A stretch of DNA of 6,752 nt from AVCC01 sp039920865 (GCA_039920865.1 JBDSCZ010000217.1:1-6752); one strand, 5' to 3'; numbered from the stretch's first letter, positions 1 to 6,016 are shown. Numbers and translations are program-made. The notes: generated from the sequence alone by a model not told the origin.

Positions 1-219
1 TATGTTGTCGATCCGGAGCGGGGCGCTCGGCTGGCGCAGTTTTCCGATATCTGGCCGCGGGTCTGTGGACAGACATTGCTGGATATGGAATGTGGAATTT
101 ATGAAAATGCAGCCACCCAAACCGAGAGCAAATTCTTGATGCGCGCATTACTAGCCCATCATTTGGGCGGTGCAACGCTTAATACGCGTCAAATTCTGAT
201 AGATTTGATGCAGTTATAA
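1..219 (+). CDS. recO: DNA repair protein RecO, C-terminal part (5' end outside the window)
   Basis: The reading frame is open from the first base to a TAA at 217-219 and gives the last 72 residues of a protein cut by the window edge. RecO helps load RecA on SSB-coated single-stranded DNA and anneals strands in the RecFOR gap-repair pathway, in the cytoplasm. The visible part belongs to the helical C-terminal domain: a run with FLMRALLAHHLGG followed by the closing NTRQILIDLMQL, which resembles the end of proteobacterial RecO proteins. The strongest support is context, because recO directly precedes pdxJ and acpS in many gamma- and betaproteobacteria (E. coli rnc-era-recO-pdxJ-acpS). The gap to pdxJ is only 27 nt with no terminator. 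The N-terminal OB-fold cannot be checked here, so identity rests on the tail and the neighbours. Confidence 0.82.
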   Translation, partial: YVVDPERGARLAQFSDIWPRVCGQTLLDMECGIYENAATQTESKFLMRALLAHHLGGATLNTRQILIDLMQL

Positions 220-246
220 ATCAACCATCATTCTCCCACCACCCAA

Positions 247-1014
247 ATGAGCTTCCTGCAACCGACCAGTCAAATCATCGATTTAGGCGTCAATATCGAT
301 CACATAGCCACTTTGCGCAATGCGCGTGGAACGGTTTATCCGGACCCGATCCGCGCTGCCTTGCTGGCAGAAGAGGCAGGTGCCGATGTCATCACCCTGC
401 ATTTGCGCGAGGATCGCCGGCACATCAAGGATGCCGACGTGATCGCAATCCGCCCGCAACTGCTGACCCGGATGAATCTCGAGTCCGCAGTTACCAGCGA
501 GATGATTGATTTCGCCTGTCGCATCAAACCACAGGATGTGTGTCTGGTGCCGGAGCGGCGCGCTGAAGTGACCACCGAAGGTGGACTCGATGTTGTACGC
601 TATTTCACGCAGATCAAAGCCGCAATCACGCAGCTGCAAGCTGAAAATATTCGTGTCAGTCTGTTTATCGATCCCGATCCGGAGCAGATTGCAGCGGCGG
701 CGCAGGTTGGTGCGCCAGTGATCGAACTGCACACAGGCCGCTATGCCGATGCGCATACTCCGCAGCAGCAAATCAAGGAATTGGCACGTGTAAAAGAAGG
801 CGTGTTGGAAGGAATCAGGCATGGCCTGCAAGTCAATGCCGGCCATGGACTGCATTATACCAATGTGCAAGCGATCGCTGCGATCAGCGGGATTGCCGAA
901 CTCAACATCGGTCATGCGATCGTAGCCCATGCGGTATTTATTGGTTGGCAAGCCGCAGTGAGGGAAATGAAGTCGATCATGGTGCAGGCACGCTTGGCTG
1001 CGCTGCACGCGTGA
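247..1014 (+). CDS. pdxJ: Pyridoxine 5'-phosphate synthase PdxJ
   Basis: PdxJ closes the ring in the DXP-dependent vitamin B6 pathway: it condenses 1-deoxy-D-xylulose 5-phosphate with 3-amino-2-oxopropyl phosphate to give pyridoxine 5'-phosphate, in the cytoplasm. The 255 residues form one TIM-barrel domain and compare with 243 in E. coli, the excess being mainly a seven-residue N-terminal extension. Diagnostic stretches are GVNIDHIATLRNARGT (14-29), TLHLREDRRHI (50-60), the NLE of residues 77-79, PERRAEVTTEGG (102-113), ELHTGRYA (160-167) and NAGHGLHYTNV (197-207). With the +7 offset, the E. coli catalytic His45, Glu72 and His193 correspond to His52, Glu79 and His200, all present. No strong Shine-Dalgarno precedes the ATG, but no other in-frame start fits better. 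It lies 27 nt after recO and 19 nt before acpS, so probably one operon. Confidence 0.97.
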   Translation: MSFLQPTSQIIDLGVNIDHIATLRNARGTVYPDPIRAALLAEEAGADVITLHLREDRRHIKDADVIAIRPQLLTRMNLESAVTSEMIDFACRIKPQDVCLVPERRAEVTTEGGLDVVRYFTQIKAAITQLQAENIRVSLFIDPDPEQIAAAAQVGAPVIELHTGRYADAHTPQQQIKELARVKEGVLEGIRHGLQVNAGHGLHYTNVQAIAAISGIAELNIGHAIVAHAVFIGWQAAVREMKSIMVQARLAALHA

Positions 1015-1033
1015 TGACGGCCAGTGGAATATT

Positions 1034-1426
1034 ATGATTTTTGGCATCGGTACCGACATCATCCGCATCCAGCGCATTGAGACTGCTCTAGGTCGCAATG
1101 GCGAGCGCTTTGCAGAAAAAATTCTCGGACCGCTGGAGCTGGAAAAATATCATCTACGCAAACAGCAGGTGGCAGCGCGCGGCATCCGCTTCCTGGCTAC
1201 TCGTTTTGCTGCCAAGGAAGCGTTTTCTAAGGCAATCGGTCTCGGGATGCGCATGCCGATGACCTGGCGTGCAATGCAAACGGTCAATGCGCCCAACGGT
1301 AAACCGATTGTCGTTACCAGCGGTGCGCTCAAGGACTTCATGGACAGCAACCGGCTGGAGGCACAAGTCTCGATTACCGACGAGACCGATTATGCGGTCG
1401 CCTTCGTAATTGTAGAAAAAACATAG
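1034..1426 (+). CDS. acpS: Holo-[acyl-carrier-protein] synthase AcpS
   Basis: AcpS transfers the 4'-phosphopantetheine arm of coenzyme A onto the conserved serine of acyl carrier protein, turning apo-ACP into the active carrier for fatty acid synthesis. The 130 residues match the usual size of this small trimeric family. The N-terminal block FGIGTDIIRIQRIE (3-16) carries the magnesium ligand Asp8, and the second signature RFAAKEAFSKAIGLG (57-71) carries Glu62, equivalent to E. coli Asp9 and Glu58. The C-terminal VSITDETDYAVAFVIVE is the usual closing strand region. The ATG start gives the expected position of the first motif, although only weak ribosome-binding complementarity precedes it. 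The pdxJ-acpS pairing is conserved in proteobacteria. The stop codon lies inside a short A-rich tandem repeat, and nagZ starts 18 nt later. Confidence 0.96.
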   Translation: MIFGIGTDIIRIQRIETALGRNGERFAEKILGPLELEKYHLRKQQVAARGIRFLATRFAAKEAFSKAIGLGMRMPMTWRAMQTVNAPNGKPIVVTSGALKDFMDSNRLEAQVSITDETDYAVAFVIVEKT

Positions 1427-1445
1427 AAAAAATGTAGAGAGAATA
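1413..1445 (+). repeat. Three 11-nt tandem units across the acpS stop and nagZ start
   Basis: Three consecutive 11-nt units can be read: TAGAAAAAACA (1413-1423), TAGAAAAAATG (1424-1434) and TAGAGAGAATA (1435-1445). The first two share nine leading bases, while the third is more diverged. The second unit supplies the acpS stop codon (TAG, 1424-1426). The third contains the purine stretch GAGAG (1437-1441), the best ribosome-binding candidate for nagZ, and ends on the A of its ATG. Replication slippage in an A-rich junction is the simplest explanation; any function is unproven. Confidence 0.5.
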
Positions 1446-2530
1446 TGAGAATAATTCGCAAGGCAGATTTCATCGCACCTTTCACCGCTAGCGCCACCAC
1501 CCTCGGCCCAATCATGCTCGATGTGGTTGGCACTAGTCTGGATGCCCAGGACATCCGTCGCATTCAGCATCCGCAGACTGGCGGCGTCATTCTGTTCGCG
1601 CGCAATTACACTGGCCGCAAGCAATTGACCGCTTTAACCACAGCGATTCATGCTGCCCGTCCAGGCGTACTGATTGCAGTCGACCACGAAGGTGGGCGGG
1701 TGCAGCGCTTCAAAACCGATGGTTTCACCAAGTTGCCGGCAATGCGGGCTTTAGGGGCTGTGTGGGAGCGTGATGTATTGCAGGCCACCAATGCTGCGAC
1801 TGCGGTGGGCTTTATTCTTGCAGCCGAATTGCGCGCCTGCGGCGTTGATCTGTCATTTACTCCGGTGCTGGATCTCGATCATGGCGAATCCGGCGTGATC
1901 GGTGACCGCGCCTTTCATCAAGATGCGCGCGTGGTTACGCTGCTGGCGAAAAGCCTGAACCATGGTCTGCTGCTGGCCGGCATGGCCAATTGCGGTAAAC
2001 ATTTTCCCGGTCACGGCTTTGTGCAAGCCGATTCGCATGTCGCCATCCCGGTCGACGAACGCCCGCTGCAGGCTATTCTGGCAGAAGATGCTGCGCCCTA
2101 TGATTGGCTCGGAATGAGTTTGTCGGCAGTGATGCCGGCGCATGTGATTTATCCCAAAGTGGACAAGCATCCGGCCGGATTTTCCAAAAAATGGCTGTCG
2201 ATGCTGCGCAATAAGATGGGCTTTGAAGGCGCCATCATCAGCGACGATCTGAGCATGGAAGGTGCCAGCGTCGCCGGCAGCGTGCTCGAAGGCGCCAGGG
2301 CAGCACTGAAGGCCGGTTGTGATATGGTCCTGATTTGCAATGCGCCCGACAAGGCGGATCAAATATTGGCTGGACTCAAGACGGGCACTAGCGTTGCGGC
2401 GCGTACTGCTGCCGCGCATTCGGCAGCACGTCTTGCCACCTTGGTGCCCGTTGCGCCGGCACTGGACTGGCAGGATTTGCAGATGGATGCACGCTATCAG
2501 GCAGCAATCCGCACGGTCCAAGCAATATGA
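1445..2530 (+). CDS. nagZ: Beta-N-acetylhexosaminidase NagZ (glycoside hydrolase family 3)
   Basis: NagZ is a cytoplasmic enzyme of peptidoglycan recycling. It removes N-acetylglucosamine from GlcNAc-1,6-anhydroMurNAc peptides imported from the cell wall; in many Gram-negatives its products signal to AmpR-type beta-lactamase regulators. The single GH3 barrel has GGVILFARN (46-54), DHEGGRVQRF (80-89), GKHFPGHG (184-191) with the following DSHV (196-199), and IISDDLSMEG (264-273). By family knowledge Asp267 in the SDDLSM motif is the nucleophile, and the His near residue 198 lies on the flexible loop serving as acid/base. The 361 residues exceed the 341 of E. coli because about 20 residues precede the usual GPIMLDV start region; Met24 falls inside that conserved strand and is an unlikely start. 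A weak purine-rich GAGAG lies 3 nt upstream of the ATG. It is 18 nt after acpS, consistent with operon membership. Confidence 0.95.
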   Translation: MRIIRKADFIAPFTASATTLGPIMLDVVGTSLDAQDIRRIQHPQTGGVILFARNYTGRKQLTALTTAIHAARPGVLIAVDHEGGRVQRFKTDGFTKLPAMRALGAVWERDVLQATNAATAVGFILAAELRACGVDLSFTPVLDLDHGESGVIGDRAFHQDARVVTLLAKSLNHGLLLAGMANCGKHFPGHGFVQADSHVAIPVDERPLQAILAEDAAPYDWLGMSLSAVMPAHVIYPKVDKHPAGFSKKWLSMLRNKMGFEGAIISDDLSMEGASVAGSVLEGARAALKAGCDMVLICNAPDKADQILAGLKTGTSVAARTAAAHSAARLATLVPVAPALDWQDLQMDARYQAAIRTVQAI

Positions 2531-2542
2531 ATGTAATATCTG

Positions 2543-2616
2543 GAGTATATTTATTTCCGCAATAATAATATGCGGGATTCGCATTGTTTTTTGATATACA
2601 TAATAGAGTATATTTA
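2543..2616 (+). repeat. Pair of 11-bp direct repeats in the AT-rich gap before uvrC
   Basis: The sequence GAGTATATTTA occurs at 2543-2553 and again, identically, at 2606-2616, with start points 63 bp apart (about six helical turns). Both copies sit in the AT-rich gap between nagZ and uvrC, the longest gap in the first 5 kb. Between them, CCGCA (2557-2561) can pair with TGCGG (2571-2575), or TGCG (2571-2574) with CGCA (2580-2583), so two tiny hairpins exclude each other. A CATAAT at 2599-2604 resembles a -10 box but lacks a good -35. The repeats might be regulator sites or chance in AT-rich DNA; a uvrC promoter probably lies here but is not resolved. Confidence 0.4.
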
Positions 2617-2668
2617 ATTTCAAGCGCCCGCGCCGTTGCTTTTTTCGTCACTTATTGATGCCATTGCG

Positions 2669-4525
2669 ATGACCGAAAATGTTGCACAACTTGCGCTCAA
2701 TCTGGTTCTGGAAACGGTTGCAAAACTGCCGCATTTGCCCGGCGTGTACCGTTATTTCGATCTCGAAGACAAGGTGCTGTACGTCGGCAAGGCACGCGAC
2801 TTAAAAAAGCGTGTATCTACCTATTTCCAGAAAACCCTCGCTAGCCCGCGCACCGCAATGATGGTCGAACGTATCGCTCGGCTGGAAACCACGGTGACCC
2901 GCAGCGAGGCCGAGGCCTTGATCCTCGAAAACAATCTGATCAAATCGTTGCAGCCACGCTTCAACATCCTGTTTCGTGACGATAAATCCTATCCCTACCT
3001 GAAGATCAGCGGCCAGAAGGTGCCGCGCATGGCGTATTACCGTGGCGCGGTCGATAAGAAAAGCCAGTATTTTGGGCCGTTTCCGAGCGCCTGGGCGGTC
3101 AGGGAATCGATGCAGATTCTGCAGAAGGTGTTCCAGTTGCGCACCTGCGAGGATAGCGTGTTTGCCAACCGCACCCGGCCCTGTCTACTGCATCAGATTC
3201 ACCGTTGCAGCGCGCCTTGCGTAAACGCTATTGCGGCCGAGGATTACCTGGTTGATGTCGAAAATGCCGCCAAATTCCTGCGTGGGCGGCAGTCTGAGGT
3301 GCTGCAGACGCTGGAAGCGAAGATGCATGCGTTTGCGACTGAACTCAAGTTCGAGCAAGCGGCGGCAGTGCGCAATCAGATGCATGCGTTGTCGCGCGTG
3401 TTGCACCAGCAAAGCATGGAAACCACGAACGATGCCGATATCGACATCATCGCGGTTCTGGTGCAAGGCGGGCGCGCCTGCGTCAATCTGGCAATGGTAC
3501 GGGGCGGGCGCCATCTCGGCGACCGCGCCTATTTCCCGATCCAGGTCGATAGCGCTGATCTGAGTGCAGGAGAAACGTTGGAAGTCGAGATTTTGAAGGC
3601 ATTTCTGGCCCAGCATTACCTCGATAAATTTATTCCCGGCACGCTGATACTGAGCATCGAATTTGACGAGCCGGCCCTAATGGTGGCGTTGATGGAGCAA
3701 TGCGGTCATCGCATCAACCTGCTGTTTCAGCCGCAGGGGCAGCGCCGTCAGTGGCTGGAAATGGCTGCCAAAGGAGCCGAGATATCGCTCGCACGTCTGC
3801 TCTCAGAGCAAGGCTCACAGCAGGCACGCACGCGCATGCTGGTCGATGTTCTGGGCCTCGATATCGCCGATATTGCAACCTTGCGCATCGAGTGCTTCGA
3901 TATCAGCCACACGCAAGGGGAGGCGACCCAGGCATCATGCGTGGTATTTCATCATCATGCGATGCAAAATGGCGAGTACCGACGCTATAACATCAACGAC
4001 ATTACGCCTGGCGACGATTACGCGGCAATGCGTCAGGTTTTGACGCGGCGTTACGAGAAAATCGCCAACGGCGACCGCATAATGCCGGATGTGGTGCTGA
4101 TCGATGGTGGCAAGGGACAGGTCGAGATGGCGCGGCAAGTGTTTAGTGAACTGGGGCTCGATATCAGCCTAATTGTCGGCGTTGCCAAAGGGGAGGGACG
4201 TAAAGTCGGACTGGAAACCTTGGTATTCGTTGACGGTCGTGCTCCGCAGGAACTGGGCCGTGAGTCCGCAGCCCTGATGCTGGTGGCGCAGATTCGTGAT
4301 GAGGCGCACCGTTTCGCAATCACCGGTATGCGTGCCAAGCGTGCCAAAACGCGGCAGACATCGCGCCTGGAAGAGATCGAGGGGATTGGTGCCAAACGGC
4401 GGCAGAAACTTCTGGTACGCTTCGGCGGTCTGCGTGGCGTGGTCGACGCCAGCATGGAGGATATCGCTTCGGTTGAGGGCATTTCACGACAACTGGCAGA
4501 AGAGATTTACAAGCAATTGCATTAA
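2669..4525 (+). CDS. uvrC: Excinuclease ABC subunit UvrC
   Basis: UvrC makes both incisions around a DNA lesion after UvrA-UvrB damage recognition in nucleotide excision repair. From this ATG it has 618 residues (E. coli 610). In order: an N-terminal GIY-YIG nuclease (about 20-100) with LPGVYRYF (23-30), LYVGKARDLKKR (37-48) and Glu87 in LILENNLIK for the 3' cut; four cysteines at 160, 172, 180 and 184; a UVR domain (about 210-245) that binds UvrB; an RNase H-like nuclease for the 5' cut with Asp411 (FDISH), Asp449/450 (GDDY), Asp479 (LIDGGKGQ) and His547 (EAHRF); and tandem helix-hairpin-helix motifs (about 565-618). All expected catalytic positions are present. An in-frame TTG at 2636 would add 11 residues; neither start has a clear Shine-Dalgarno, and ATG is preferred by family length. 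pgsA follows after 64 nt, as in E. coli. Confidence 0.97.
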   Translation: MTENVAQLALNLVLETVAKLPHLPGVYRYFDLEDKVLYVGKARDLKKRVSTYFQKTLASPRTAMMVERIARLETTVTRSEAEALILENNLIKSLQPRFNILFRDDKSYPYLKISGQKVPRMAYYRGAVDKKSQYFGPFPSAWAVRESMQILQKVFQLRTCEDSVFANRTRPCLLHQIHRCSAPCVNAIAAEDYLVDVENAAKFLRGRQSEVLQTLEAKMHAFATELKFEQAAAVRNQMHALSRVLHQQSMETTNDADIDIIAVLVQGGRACVNLAMVRGGRHLGDRAYFPIQVDSADLSAGETLEVEILKAFLAQHYLDKFIPGTLILSIEFDEPALMVALMEQCGHRINLLFQPQGQRRQWLEMAAKGAEISLARLLSEQGSQQARTRMLVDVLGLDIADIATLRIECFDISHTQGEATQASCVVFHHHAMQNGEYRRYNINDITPGDDYAAMRQVLTRRYEKIANGDRIMPDVVLIDGGKGQVEMARQVFSELGLDISLIVGVAKGEGRKVGLETLVFVDGRAPQELGRESAALMLVAQIRDEAHRFAITGMRAKRAKTRQTSRLEEIEGIGAKRRQKLLVRFGGLRGVVDASMEDIASVEGISRQLAEEIYKQLH

Positions 4526-4589
4526 ATCGATCGCGAGATTATCGTGTCGGCGCAATGCATACGAGAATAAAAAAACCAAAGATAAACTT

Positions 4590-5174
4590 ATGCCATTGAA
4601 CATCCCTATTTTTCTGACCTGGTTACGCGTCGCTCTGATTCCCCTGGTGGTGGGCGTTTTTTATTTGCCTGACGCGATGCTGTCGCCCAGTGCCAAAGGC
4701 CTGGCTTCAACGATTATATTCATCGTGGCTGCCGTCACGGATTGGTTCGACGGTTTTCTGGCGCGGCGTTGGAATGAGACATCCGCATTTGGCGCCTTCC
4801 TGGACCCGGTGGCGGACAAGTTGATGGTGGCGGGAGCGCTGCTGATATTGGTTCAGCTAAATCGTGTTGATGCAGTAATCGCATTCATTATTATCGGACG
4901 GGAAATCACAATCTCGGCGTTAAGGGAGTGGATGGCGCAGATCGGTGCCTCCCGATCGGTTGCCGTTAGCTCTATCGGAAAAATCAAAACTGCAGCACAA
5001 ATGATTGCAATCCCGATGCTGCTTTACTATGATGTCGTCTTTGGTGTAGTTGACACGCGCCTGTACGGTACTTGGTTTATGGTTGTGGCAGCGCTACTTA
5101 CCGTCTGGTCGATGTTTTATTATCTTCGCCGCGCGTGGCCGCTAATCAAAGAAAACGCGGGCAAATTGCTCTAA
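4590..5174 (+). CDS. pgsA: CDP-diacylglycerol-glycerol-3-phosphate 3-phosphatidyltransferase PgsA
   Basis: PgsA is an inner-membrane enzyme that joins CDP-diacylglycerol to glycerol 3-phosphate, giving phosphatidylglycerol phosphate, the precursor of phosphatidylglycerol and cardiolipin. The 194 residues contain the complete CDP-alcohol phosphatidyltransferase signature D-x2-D-G-x2-A-R-x8-G-x3-D-x3-D: Asp51, Asp54-Gly55, Ala58-Arg59, Gly68, Asp72 and Asp76. Hydrophobic stretches at about 7-26, 38-50, 79-97, 135-155 and 163-181 fit a multi-pass membrane protein. The N-terminus MPLNIPIFLTWLRV is typical of the family, so the ATG at 4590 is the likely start although the frame stays open upstream into uvrC. 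No clear Shine-Dalgarno is visible, only an A-rich tract. The uvrC-pgsA-tRNA-Gly order matches E. coli. No terminator separates it from the tRNA, so read-through is possible. Confidence 0.96.
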   Translation: MPLNIPIFLTWLRVALIPLVVGVFYLPDAMLSPSAKGLASTIIFIVAAVTDWFDGFLARRWNETSAFGAFLDPVADKLMVAGALLILVQLNRVDAVIAFIIIGREITISALREWMAQIGASRSVAVSSIGKIKTAAQMIAIPMLLYYDVVFGVVDTRLYGTWFMVVAALLTVWSMFYYLRRAWPLIKENAGKLL

Positions 5175-5178
5175 GTTC

Positions 5179-5206
5179 TTGACAAGCAATTTGCATATTA
5201 TATAAT
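5179..5206 (+). promoter_or_regulatory. Strong sigma70 promoter for tRNA-Gly
   Basis: A perfect -35 box TTGACA (5179-5184) and a perfect -10 box TATAAT (5201-5206) are separated by 16 bp. The -10 is followed by a GC-rich stretch GCGTCCC (5207-5213), which is typical of stable-RNA promoters under stringent control. Transcription would begin near 5213, about 11 nt before the mature tRNA-Gly. The -35 begins only 4 nt after the pgsA stop codon. Confidence 0.92.
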
Positions 5207-5223
5207 GCGTCCCTGTTGTGAAT

Positions 5224-5299
5224 GCGGGAGTAGCTCAGTTGGTAGAGCGCAACCTTGCCAAGGTTGAGGTCGAGAGTTCGAGACTCTTCTCCCGCTCCA
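5224..5299 (+). tRNA. glyW: tRNA-Gly (anticodon GCC)
   Basis: A complete 76-nt cloverleaf. The acceptor GCGGGAG (5224-5230) pairs perfectly with CTCCCGC (5289-5295), followed by discriminator U (5296) and an encoded CCA (5297-5299). The anticodon stem CAACC/GGTTG encloses the loop TTGCCAA with anticodon GCC at 5257-5259, reading GGC and GGU codons. The T-arm contains GTTCGAGAC. The position after pgsA matches E. coli glyW, so the symbol is given by synteny. It has its own promoter upstream and a hairpin terminator 7 nt downstream, so it is probably a single-gene transcription unit. Confidence 0.98.
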
Positions 5300-5305
5300 G
5301 TTTAT

Positions 5306-5332
5306 AAAAGGAAGCTGAATAGCTTCCTTTTT
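5306..5332 (+). terminator. Intrinsic terminator of tRNA-Gly
   Basis: The stem GGAAGCT (5310-5316) pairs with AGCTTCC (5321-5327) around the tetraloop GAAT, extended by four A-T pairs from the flanking A tract (5306-5309), and followed by T residues 5328-5332. It begins 7 nt after the tRNA CCA, which fits termination of the tRNA-Gly transcript. Confidence 0.9.
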
Positions 5333-5334
5333 CA

Positions 5335-5362
5335 ATTGGCGCGCTAGATTAGAAGCGCCAAT
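5335..5362. repeat. 8-bp perfect inverted repeat between two terminators
   Basis: ATTGGCGC (5335-5342) and GCGCCAAT (5355-5362) are perfect inverted copies around a 12-nt loop. Neither strand has a T run directly after this hairpin, so it is not a standard intrinsic terminator by itself. It lies exactly between the tRNA-Gly terminator and the bidirectional terminator of the convergent gene, and may act as a back-up transcription block or stabilise an RNA 3' end. Confidence 0.65.
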
Positions 5363-5400
5363 AAAAAAAGGCCGCATGTCAATATGGATGCAGCCTTTTT
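5363..5400. terminator. Bidirectional terminator between tRNA-Gly and the ABM gene
   Basis: AAAAAGGC (5365-5372) pairs with GCCTTTTT (5393-5400), then after one C/A mismatch GCAT (5374-5377) pairs with ATGC (5388-5391), with a 10-nt loop. Read on the minus strand the hairpin is followed by a run of T (complement of A 5363-5369), so it should end the minus-strand ABM transcript. On the plus strand it also ends in T residues and can catch read-through from tRNA-Gly. Confidence 0.82.
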
Positions 5401-5465
5401 GCATATTCAAACGCCACTAAATCGTATGCTTGGCAGAAGTTTGACGAATAAGTGGCATGCGGTTA

Positions 5466-5765
5466 TCAGGACTTGTTAAGCAAGTTGAAATGCTCAACTA
5501 CTGGTGGTGACGCAAAATAGGGGCCAACAATGCTGCGCCACTCTTGAAATGCAGTCGATTCACGGAAGTCTACCGTATGATTTTCCAGTGTCTCCCAGAA
5601 AATCATTAGTACATAACGTTCTGGAGATTCAATTCCCCTGTTTATTTGATATCCATTAAAACCTTTTGCCTTGGAAATCACTTGGTCGATACCATGCTGA
5701 ATTGCACTATCGAAATCGGCTTGTTTGCCCGGTTGTATGCGAATATCGGCAAGTTCTAGAATCAT
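5466..5765 (-). CDS. Small ABM-domain (antibiotic biosynthesis monooxygenase-like) protein
   Basis: A 99-residue protein of the ABM superfamily: small ferredoxin-like alpha/beta proteins that usually form dimers and include quinol monooxygenases, haem-degrading enzymes and proteins of unknown role. The opening strand MILELADIRIQPGK, the helix with ADFDSAIQHGIDQVI (37-71 region not needed for the call), the middle strand RYVLMIFWETLE preceded by GIESPE, the following FRES.AFQEWR helix and the closing VVEHFNLL strand give the family pattern. The length covers one full domain, with no signal peptide or membrane segment, so it is likely cytoplasmic. Substrate and reaction cannot be read from the sequence. 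The ATG is supported by AAAGGAG 10 nt upstream. It runs against the tRNA genes as a single-gene unit, with its own promoter-like element and terminator. Its base composition looks more AT-rich than the core genes nearby, which could mean later acquisition, but this was not measured. Confidence 0.88.
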   Translation of the reverse strand: MILELADIRIQPGKQADFDSAIQHGIDQVISKAKGFNGYQINRGIESPERYVLMIFWETLENHTVDFRESTAFQEWRSIVGPYFASPPVVEHFNLLNKS

Positions 5766-5775
5766 GTTATTTCTA

Positions 5776-5782
5776 CTCCTTT
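5776..5782 (-). promoter_or_regulatory. Shine-Dalgarno site of the ABM gene
   Basis: On the minus strand AAAGGAG ends 10 nt before the ATG at 5765. It is the clearest ribosome-binding site of any protein gene in the window and fixes the start of the ABM reading frame. Confidence 0.85.
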
Positions 5783-5800
5783 GGTGAGGTTGTGCATAAA

Positions 5801-5809
5801 ATTATCACA
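5801..5809 (-). promoter_or_regulatory. Candidate extended -10 promoter of the ABM gene
   Basis: The minus strand reads TGTGATAAT, an extended -10 (TGn followed by GATAAT, five of six matches to TATAAT). No good -35 lies 16-18 bp upstream, which is tolerated by extended -10 promoters. Transcription would begin near 5794, leaving a leader of roughly 28 nt that includes the Shine-Dalgarno site. Confidence 0.5.
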
Positions 5810-5835
5810 TGATTGGGGTAATTTTTTACTGTGAT

Positions 5836-5858
5836 CGACAACCGGGGGCGGGTTGCCG
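5836..5858. repeat. Interrupted palindrome upstream of the ABM gene
   Basis: CAACC (5839-5843) and GGTTG (5851-5855) form an inverted repeat around a G-rich 7-nt centre. After a single A/C mismatch the arms extend with CG and CG, giving seven of eight matching pairs. It stands out as GC-rich in an AT-rich intergenic stretch, about 27 bp upstream of the candidate -10 of the ABM gene. A regulator-binding site is possible; no binding family is recognised. Confidence 0.45.
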
Positions 5859-5880
5859 TGATAAAGATACTGCAAATATG

Positions 5881-5908
5881 TTGGAATTATAAATAAAACG
5901 AGTATAAT
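5881..5908 (+). promoter_or_regulatory. Candidate upstream promoter toward tRNA-Cys
   Basis: TTGGAA (5881-5886, four of six matches to the -35 consensus) and a perfect TATAAT (5903-5908) are separated by 16 bp on the plus strand. A transcript starting near 5915 would run about 135 nt before tRNA-Cys. The sequence is AT-rich, so a chance match is possible. Confidence 0.4.
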
Positions 5909-6007
5909 TTTTCGTTCGGTAAAGAATCTTTTTTTAAGTTCTTCGCAAAATTTTTTCAGACTTGTGACGTGGTAGAAATATTTTTTACAACTTCATGTAT
6001 CGATTTC

Positions 6008-6016
6008 TGTTAAAAT
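6008..6016 (+). promoter_or_regulatory. Candidate extended -10 promoter of tRNA-Cys
   Basis: TGTTAAAAT is an extended -10 (TGn plus TAAAAT, five of six matches) followed by the GC-rich CAGCGCGG (6018-6025), as is common at stable-RNA promoters. Transcription would start near 6023, about 27 nt before the mature tRNA. The best -35-like box, TTTACA (5984-5989), is 21 bp away, too far for normal spacing. Confidence 0.5.

Noticed and set aside
283..1098. 271-codon open frame on the minus strand across pdxJ and the start of acpS
   Set aside because: It lies antisense to a protein with full family motifs, has a His/Arg/Cys-rich composition typical of reverse-complement reading, and no recognisable domain or ribosome-binding site.
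1853..2623. 256-codon open frame on the minus strand across nagZ
   Set aside because: It is antisense to catalytic-motif regions of nagZ and shows no family resemblance.
4296..4589. In-frame upstream extension of pgsA into uvrC
   Set aside because: The frame is open, but the added residues overlap the well-conserved UvrC C-terminus and are unlike any PgsA N-terminus; the ATG at 4590 gives the normal family start.
5198..5410. 70-codon minus-strand open frame across tRNA-Gly
   Set aside because: Its central residues are the reverse complement of the tRNA, a common source of false small proteins, and it also crosses two terminators.
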